Source: Hofstenia miamia (lineage: Eukaryota; Xenacoelomorpha; Acoela; Hofsteniidae). Taken from it: a stretch of DNA of 64,000 nt. Position 1 is the stretch's first letter. Each line of letters opens with the position of its first letter. The notes below the pieces were generated by a model that worked only from the letters and a program-made list of their open reading frames with translations, made no database searches and was not told the DNA's origin. The stretch is from the NCBI GenBank assembly GCA_900660155.1, contig CABFPE010000097.1, positions 69,066 through 133,065 on the forward strand, read 5' to 3'. Positions 63,601 to 64,000 of the stretch are shown here, piece after piece. A program made the position numbers and the translations under genes.

Positions 63601-64000
63601 AACAACTGTTTTTTTGCAATGTTTTTTGAAATGTTTTTTTCAAATTTATATTGAACTTTGTTGAAAGTTTGAAACATAATTTCATTATTTCCCACTTTCA
63701 TAACCGATTTTCTACTGAACAAAATCGTAAAATTTGCACTTTGCTTACGTGTATGAAACTAAAAATCAATATTGATAAGCTTATCTTAATTCAAAGTTTG
63801 TTACTATGTGTTTTCAGCAAAATGTTACTACCTTAAGGTGGTTCTGTCTAAGAGAAAAAAACATTGTTTTAAACGTTTAAAACGTTTTTTTTGTAAAAAA
63901 ATACAACTTTTTGCCAACCCGGTTTGGACACGTCTGTTTACAAATGTTGTCTAATAATGCTTTTTGCATATTTTGTTATTTTAGTGCGAATGGGGGTTAT
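57671..64000. other. No gene seen in the right flank
   Basis: AT-rich sequence with stop-filled frames. The longest - strand frame, 63475-63197, contains KAVRSANGDNLLGFHCSGEN and a helical segment, but it has no recognisable domain and no clear splice context. The promoter and signal-peptide exon of the Cys-loop receptor may be in this region but cannot be identified by eye. Confidence 0.35.

Noticed and set aside
1-64000. CRISPR arrays, tRNA, rRNA, bacterial-type operons
   Set aside because: None found. The only regular repeats are microsatellites, the 28-bp triplet at 7959 and transposon arms, and no tRNA-like B box in the right context was seen.

Overview
The window is nuclear DNA from an invertebrate animal. 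It is AT-rich, its genes are split by introns, and it carries many degraded transposons. It is also a draft scaffold: two long N runs and several single-N contig joins are present. I cannot name the species. All 26 introns whose acceptors I could place end in TAG and none in CAG. This may be a useful lineage clue.

Three host genes can be read exon by exon. (1) Positions 1628-4413, + strand: the 3' part of a DEG/ENaC-type sodium channel. An LDL-receptor class A repeat is spliced directly onto its extracellular domain; TM1 and the start are not seen. (2) Positions 28123-10046, - strand: a complete 14-exon, 672-residue XPR1 phosphate exporter (SPX plus EXS domains). It spans 18 kb, and its introns hold MITEs and transposase relics plus, on the opposite strand, a C2H2 zinc-finger exon. 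(3) Positions 54760-46144, - strand: an anion-type Cys-loop ligand-gated channel (GlyR/GABA-A-like), seven exons, with the N-terminus not resolved.

The rest is mostly mobile DNA. There are tandem LINE 3' ends at 4.9-7.6 kb, and Tc1/mariner-type relics at 12.3 and 14 kb. Two hAT MITEs lie at 17.5 and 18.5 kb; the second is present beside its own empty allele. A Tc1-type MITE lies at 19.8 kb and a foldback element with repeated arms at 24.9-25.7 kb. A LINE at 30.9-37 kb is split by an interposed contig. RLE-type (R2-like) LINE pieces lie at 1.25, 39.4 and 40.8-41.6 kb. The contig at 33.0-36.8 kb carries the least familiar object: an A-rich, single-frame reading frame of about 880 codons, broken by four TGA and one TAA. 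It is bounded by 18-bp inverted repeats and matches no family I recognise. The flanks 37-38.7, 41.6-46 and 57.7-64 kb hold no gene I can support.

Nothing suggests that the three host genes act in one pathway. They are unrelated membrane proteins (a sodium channel, a phosphate exporter and a chloride-type receptor) that are neighbours.
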